A DNA stretch of 64,000 bases from positions 62,001 to 126,000 of the forward strand of contig DAOUMV010000014.1 of NCBI GenBank assembly GCA_034408935.1, read 5' to 3'. Shown here piece after piece: positions 61,632 through 64,000 of this stretch. Positions within the stretch are counted from its first letter, which is position 1, and each line of letters starts with the position of its first letter. The position numbers were made by a program, and so were the translations under genes. The notes beneath the pieces were generated by a model. The model was given only the letters and a program-made list of their open reading frames with translations, did not search any database and was not told the origin of the DNA. Source of the DNA: DAOUMF01 sp034408935. Its GTDB lineage: Bacteria; Chloroflexota; Dehalococcoidia; SM23-28-2; RBG-16-64-32.

Positions 61632-62162
61632 ATGTCCACAGGTGAGGCCTTCGACAGGCTCAAGCTCATCGTGGAGAGCGTGCTGTTCGTCGCCGACGAG
61701 CCGGTGGAGGTGAGCGCCCTGGCCCGCATCGCCGAGGCCGGGCTGGAGGAGGTCCAGCAGGCCATCGACGACCTGTCGGCTGAATGCCACCGCCGCGGAG
61801 TGCGCGTCCAGCGGACTGAGTCGGCGGTGCAGATGGTGACCGCGCCGGAGGCGGTCCTCTACGTGGAGCGATTCCTGGGGGTGGAGGAGGACCATCGCCT
61901 CTCCCGTGCCGCCCTGGAGACGCTGGCCATCATCGCCTACAAGCAGCCCATCACCCGCCAGGCGATCGAGGCGATCCGCGGCGTCAACTGCGACCGTGCC
62001 TTGGCCTCCCTCCGGGCGCGCGGCCTCGTCGCCGAGGTCGGCCGCGCCCACACCGTGGGCCGGCCCTACCTGTTCGGCACCACCTTCCGCTTCCTGGAGT
62101 ATTTCGGCCTGGAGAAGCCGGAGGACCTGCCGCCGCTAGGGGACGTGCCCGCCGAAGAGTGA
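61632..62162 (+). CDS. scpB: Segregation and condensation protein ScpB
   Basis: This 176-residue protein has the ScpB winged-helix pair: LKLIVESVLFVADEPVEVSALARI, the conserved RAALETLAIIAYKQPITRQAIEAIRGVNCDRALASLRARGLVAEVGR, and a late FRFLEYFGL. ScpB joins ScpA and SMC for chromosome condensation; scpA is not adjacent, which is unusual since scpA usually precedes it. No ribosome site is visible before the ATG at 61632. It follows the AmaP-like gene by 12 bases. Confidence 0.95.
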   Translation: MSTGEAFDRLKLIVESVLFVADEPVEVSALARIAEAGLEEVQQAIDDLSAECHRRGVRVQRTESAVQMVTAPEAVLYVERFLGVEEDHRLSRAALETLAIIAYKQPITRQAIEAIRGVNCDRALASLRARGLVAEVGRAHTVGRPYLFGTTFRFLEYFGLEKPEDLPPLGDVPAEE

Positions 62163-62163
62163 C

Positions 62164-62478
62164 ATGAGCATGACCGTGGGCCTCTGCCGCGTCTGGCTGC
62201 GCCTCCCGGAGAACCACTCGCTCAAGGAGAAGCGGAAGGTGATCAAATCGTTGGTGGCGCGGCTCCACAACAAGTTCAACGTCGCCGCGGCCGAGGTCGA
62301 CGACCACGACCGCTGGCAGATGGCCTCGCTGGGCATCACCTGCGTCACCACCAGCGAGAGCCACGCCCACCAGATCATGTCCAGGGTGGTCGCTTTCATC
62401 CGCAGCGACCGGCCGGACGCGGAGATGGTGGACTATTCCACGGAAGTGATCCACGGGCCAGGGCCGCTGGCAAGCTAG
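62164..62478 (+). CDS. DUF503 (YlxP-type) protein
   Basis: This 104-residue protein has the DUF503 pattern: VGLCRVWLRLPENHSLKEKRKVIKSLVARLHNKFNVAAAEVDDHDRWQMASLGITCVTT in separate conserved strands, with NHSLKEKR and KFNVAAAEV as the clearest markers. The family often accompanies rbfA and infB; here it follows scpB within one base of its stop. Function unknown. Confidence 0.92.
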   Translation: MSMTVGLCRVWLRLPENHSLKEKRKVIKSLVARLHNKFNVAAAEVDDHDRWQMASLGITCVTTSESHAHQIMSRVVAFIRSDRPDAEMVDYSTEVIHGPGPLAS

Positions 62479-62485
62479 GCCGTCT

Positions 62486-63373
62486 TCAAGAGGCCCCGCG
62501 CAGATAGCGGTCGAAGAACGCCAGCACCCGCCCGATGTACTCCTCCGGGTGGTCCAGGCGGGCCACCGCGTGGTCGGAGCCGGGCGCCGTCCAGATCTCC
62601 TTAGGGTCCCCGGCAGCCCCGAACAGTTCCCCCGGCTGCTCATGGGGGATGTAGCTGTCTTTCTCGCCGTGGATGAACAGCACCGGTCGCGGTGAAAGGC
62701 GCCCCACATAGTCCACCGGGCGCAGCCGCCGGAGACGTCCCCCGGCCAGCAGCTCGCCTATGAGCACGCTTAGCCAGCCGAAGGGCACCAACCAGCGGAC
62801 AGGCGCGAACTCCGGGATCTTCTTGCGCATCACACCCTCCAAATGGGCGAAGGCGGAGTCCGCCACCAGAGCGGCGATATCCTGGCTTTCGGCAGCGGCG
62901 ATGATAGTGGCTGCCGCGCCCATGGAGATGCCCAGCACACCCACGGGCCCGCGCCCGTACGTCTCTCCAACGTAGCCCACCGCGGCCTGGACGTCCCACG
63001 CCTCCTTCCAGCCGACGGTGGTGAAGCAGCCACCGCTCTCGCCGCAAGCCCGGAAGTCGAACAGGAGGACGTTGTAGCCGGTCCGGTTCAGCTCCAGCCC
63101 TACGTCCAGGGGCTCCGCCATGCTCTTGAAGTATCCGTGGCAGAGGACGATGGCGGGGTGGCCCTTGCGCCCGGCGATCCAGAGCCCGTGCAGACGGGTG
63201 CCGTCCAGGCTGTGGAACCAGACCTCCTTGGCGTCCACACTCGGCAGGTGGACCGGCCCTGCCTCCCGACGGGGGGTGACCCACCGCCAGCCCAGCCAGA
63301 GGAGTGTGGTTCCCACTGCTCCCAGAATGAGCCCCAGCGGCCGCAGCCAAGCCCTTCGCATCGCAGGGGTCAT
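62486..63373 (-). CDS. Alpha/beta hydrolase with N-terminal membrane anchor
   Basis: This 295-residue protein has an N-terminal hydrophobic anchor (PLGLILGAVGTTLLWLGWRW), the nucleophile motif GISMGAAAT, an oxyanion HGY and a late catalytic Asp/His (HGEKDSYIPHEQ and GSDHAVARL). It is an S9/dienelactone-hydrolase-like enzyme with unknown substrate, likely facing outward or bound to the membrane. The start at 63373 (ATG) has no clear ribosome site. Confidence 0.9.
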   Translation of the reverse strand: MTPAMRRAWLRPLGLILGAVGTTLLWLGWRWVTPRREAGPVHLPSVDAKEVWFHSLDGTRLHGLWIAGRKGHPAIVLCHGYFKSMAEPLDVGLELNRTGYNVLLFDFRACGESGGCFTTVGWKEAWDVQAAVGYVGETYGRGPVGVLGISMGAAATIIAAAESQDIAALVADSAFAHLEGVMRKKIPEFAPVRWLVPFGWLSVLIGELLAGGRLRRLRPVDYVGRLSPRPVLFIHGEKDSYIPHEQPGELFGAAGDPKEIWTAPGSDHAVARLDHPEEYIGRVLAFFDRYLRGAS

Positions 63374-63436
63374 TGTGAGGCAGCGCAGGGACTACGACAA
63401 GCAGCGTGGACTGCGAAATGAGAGGGCTGGCAAAGG

Positions 63437-64000
63437 TCAGCGGCTGATGACGAGCGTGACCAGGTCGCCGGACTCGACGACGGTGCCCGGCGGCGGCTGC
63501 TGGTCCACGACCTGCCCCACCGGCACCTCCCCTTCCCGCACACCAATCACCACGTAGCCAGCGTCCGCCCCCTCCACGATAGCGATCGCCTCGTCCATGC
63601 TTCGCCCAGCCAGGTCAGGCAGGGCCTGGCTGACGCCGGCCTCGGCCGCGGCCATCTCACCCTCAGGCGGCACAACCACGGGTGGCGCGCTCTCCTCCAA
63701 GGCCCCTGGCTCGCGACGCAGTAGAGAACTGCTCTCGCCGCCATCGTTGCCGATGCTGTACAAAGCGACGACCAGCAGGATCAGGACCCCCACCGCGGCA
63801 ACGGCTATGATGCCGCTCATGGACCAGGTGCGCGGCTGCTTCACCTCCGGCAGCGGCTCCAAGTGGGGCTCGTCAACGTGGCCCACGGGGAAGAAGGGCA
63901 GGAGATCGGCCGGGTCTAGCCCCAGATAGCCGGAGTAGGAACGCAGAAAGCCCCGCGCGTAGACCGGGGCGGGCAGGATGCCGAAGTTCTCCTGCTCCAA
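63437..64000 (-). CDS. RodZ-like/PASTA protein (partial, 5' end beyond window)
   Basis: The visible 188 residues start inside a RodZ/HTH_25-type helix-turn-helix domain (QENFGILPAPVYARGFLRSYSGYLGLDP), then a juxtamembrane segment, one membrane helix (SGIIAVAAVGVLILLVVALYSI) and one PASTA domain (LPDLAGRSMDEAIAIVEGADAGYVV). RodZ links MreB to the wall; PASTA domains bind muropeptides, so this outer extension is a variant design. The frame is open to the window edge; the start is beyond 64000. It ends 63 bases after the hydrolase gene's start, in the same direction. Confidence 0.85.
   Translation of the reverse strand: MEQENFGILPAPVYARGFLRSYSGYLGLDPADLLPFFPVGHVDEPHLEPLPEVKQPRTWSMSGIIAVAAVGVLILLVVALYSIGNDGGESSSLLRREPGALEESAPPVVVPPEGEMAAAEAGVSQALPDLAGRSMDEAIAIVEGADAGYVVIGVREGEVPVGQVVDQQPPPGTVVESGDLVTLVISR

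Overview
The window is high-GC bacterial DNA. It reads like a chromosome segment of a Chloroflexota (Dehalococcoidia-like) organism. That placement is inferred from an HspR-type heat-shock cluster, ClpC, an EtfD-like membrane Fe-S oxidoreductase beside acyl-CoA dehydrogenases, SipW/TasA surface proteins, cohesin/dockerin surface proteins, a Gram-positive-style LexA box (GAAC-N4-GTTC) and many -10 boxes placed for leaderless mRNAs. No rRNA, tRNA or CRISPR array is visible.

Layout. 0-6 kb: an alpha/beta hydrolase-cyclase fusion and an AAA ATPase that share a near-identical promoter, then RidA-like, PEBP lipoprotein and ruvB genes. 6-18.6 kb: a mosaic accessory region. A phage-tail-like gene, an FmdB zinc-ribbon gene and three secreted dockerin-bearing proteins (two with cohesin-like modules) lie on the minus strand. 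A plus-strand cassette follows, with a phage major capsid protein, an OB-fold tail-like protein, an acetyltransferase-like protein, a DNRLRE-like protein and a connector-like protein, behind a promoter with a LexA box in its spacer. 18.6-28 kb: metabolic and hypothetical genes (SnoaL-like, EtfD-like, DegT aminotransferase, Eis-like acetyltransferase, cytidylate kinase-like, acyltransferase). 28-31 kb: a long structured RNA leader followed by a TasA-like protein, SipW peptidase and an RTX surface protein. 31-36.6 kb: stress block with clpC (duplicated start region), the dnaJ-hspR-methyltransferase operon and a divergent hsp20, with a HAIR-like operator between them. 36.7-38.5 kb: GH15 glucoamylase/trehalase.

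39.2-42.9 kb is a compact minus-strand three-gene operon that is the best candidate for an undescribed system. It encodes an ImmA/IrrE protease-macrodomain fusion, a P-loop nucleotide kinase fused to an adenylosuccinate-synthetase homologue with a PurZ-like Asp-to-Ser change, and a DUF7002-like protein resembling ADP-ribosyltransferases. The combination suggests a nucleotide- or ADP-ribose-based conflict system.

43-52 kb: methyltransferase, two acyl-CoA dehydrogenases, a FrnE/DsbA thiol oxidoreductase in which the first Cys of the CPWC motif is an in-frame TGA (probable selenoprotein), a phytoene-desaturase-like oxidoreductase, an MFS transporter, and a NhaD/ArsB-type permease with a CBS protein. 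52-64 kb: a penicillin-binding lipoprotein, ABC exporter, small metallopeptidase, aldolase and glycerate kinase. These are followed by a 44-residue zinc-ribbon gene behind a promoter covered by two LexA boxes, then mtaB, AmaP-like, scpB, DUF503, a hydrolase and a RodZ/PASTA-like gene cut by the window end.

Short hairpin repeats are scattered through the intergenic spaces. Several promoters carry a perfect palindrome inside the -35/-10 spacer.
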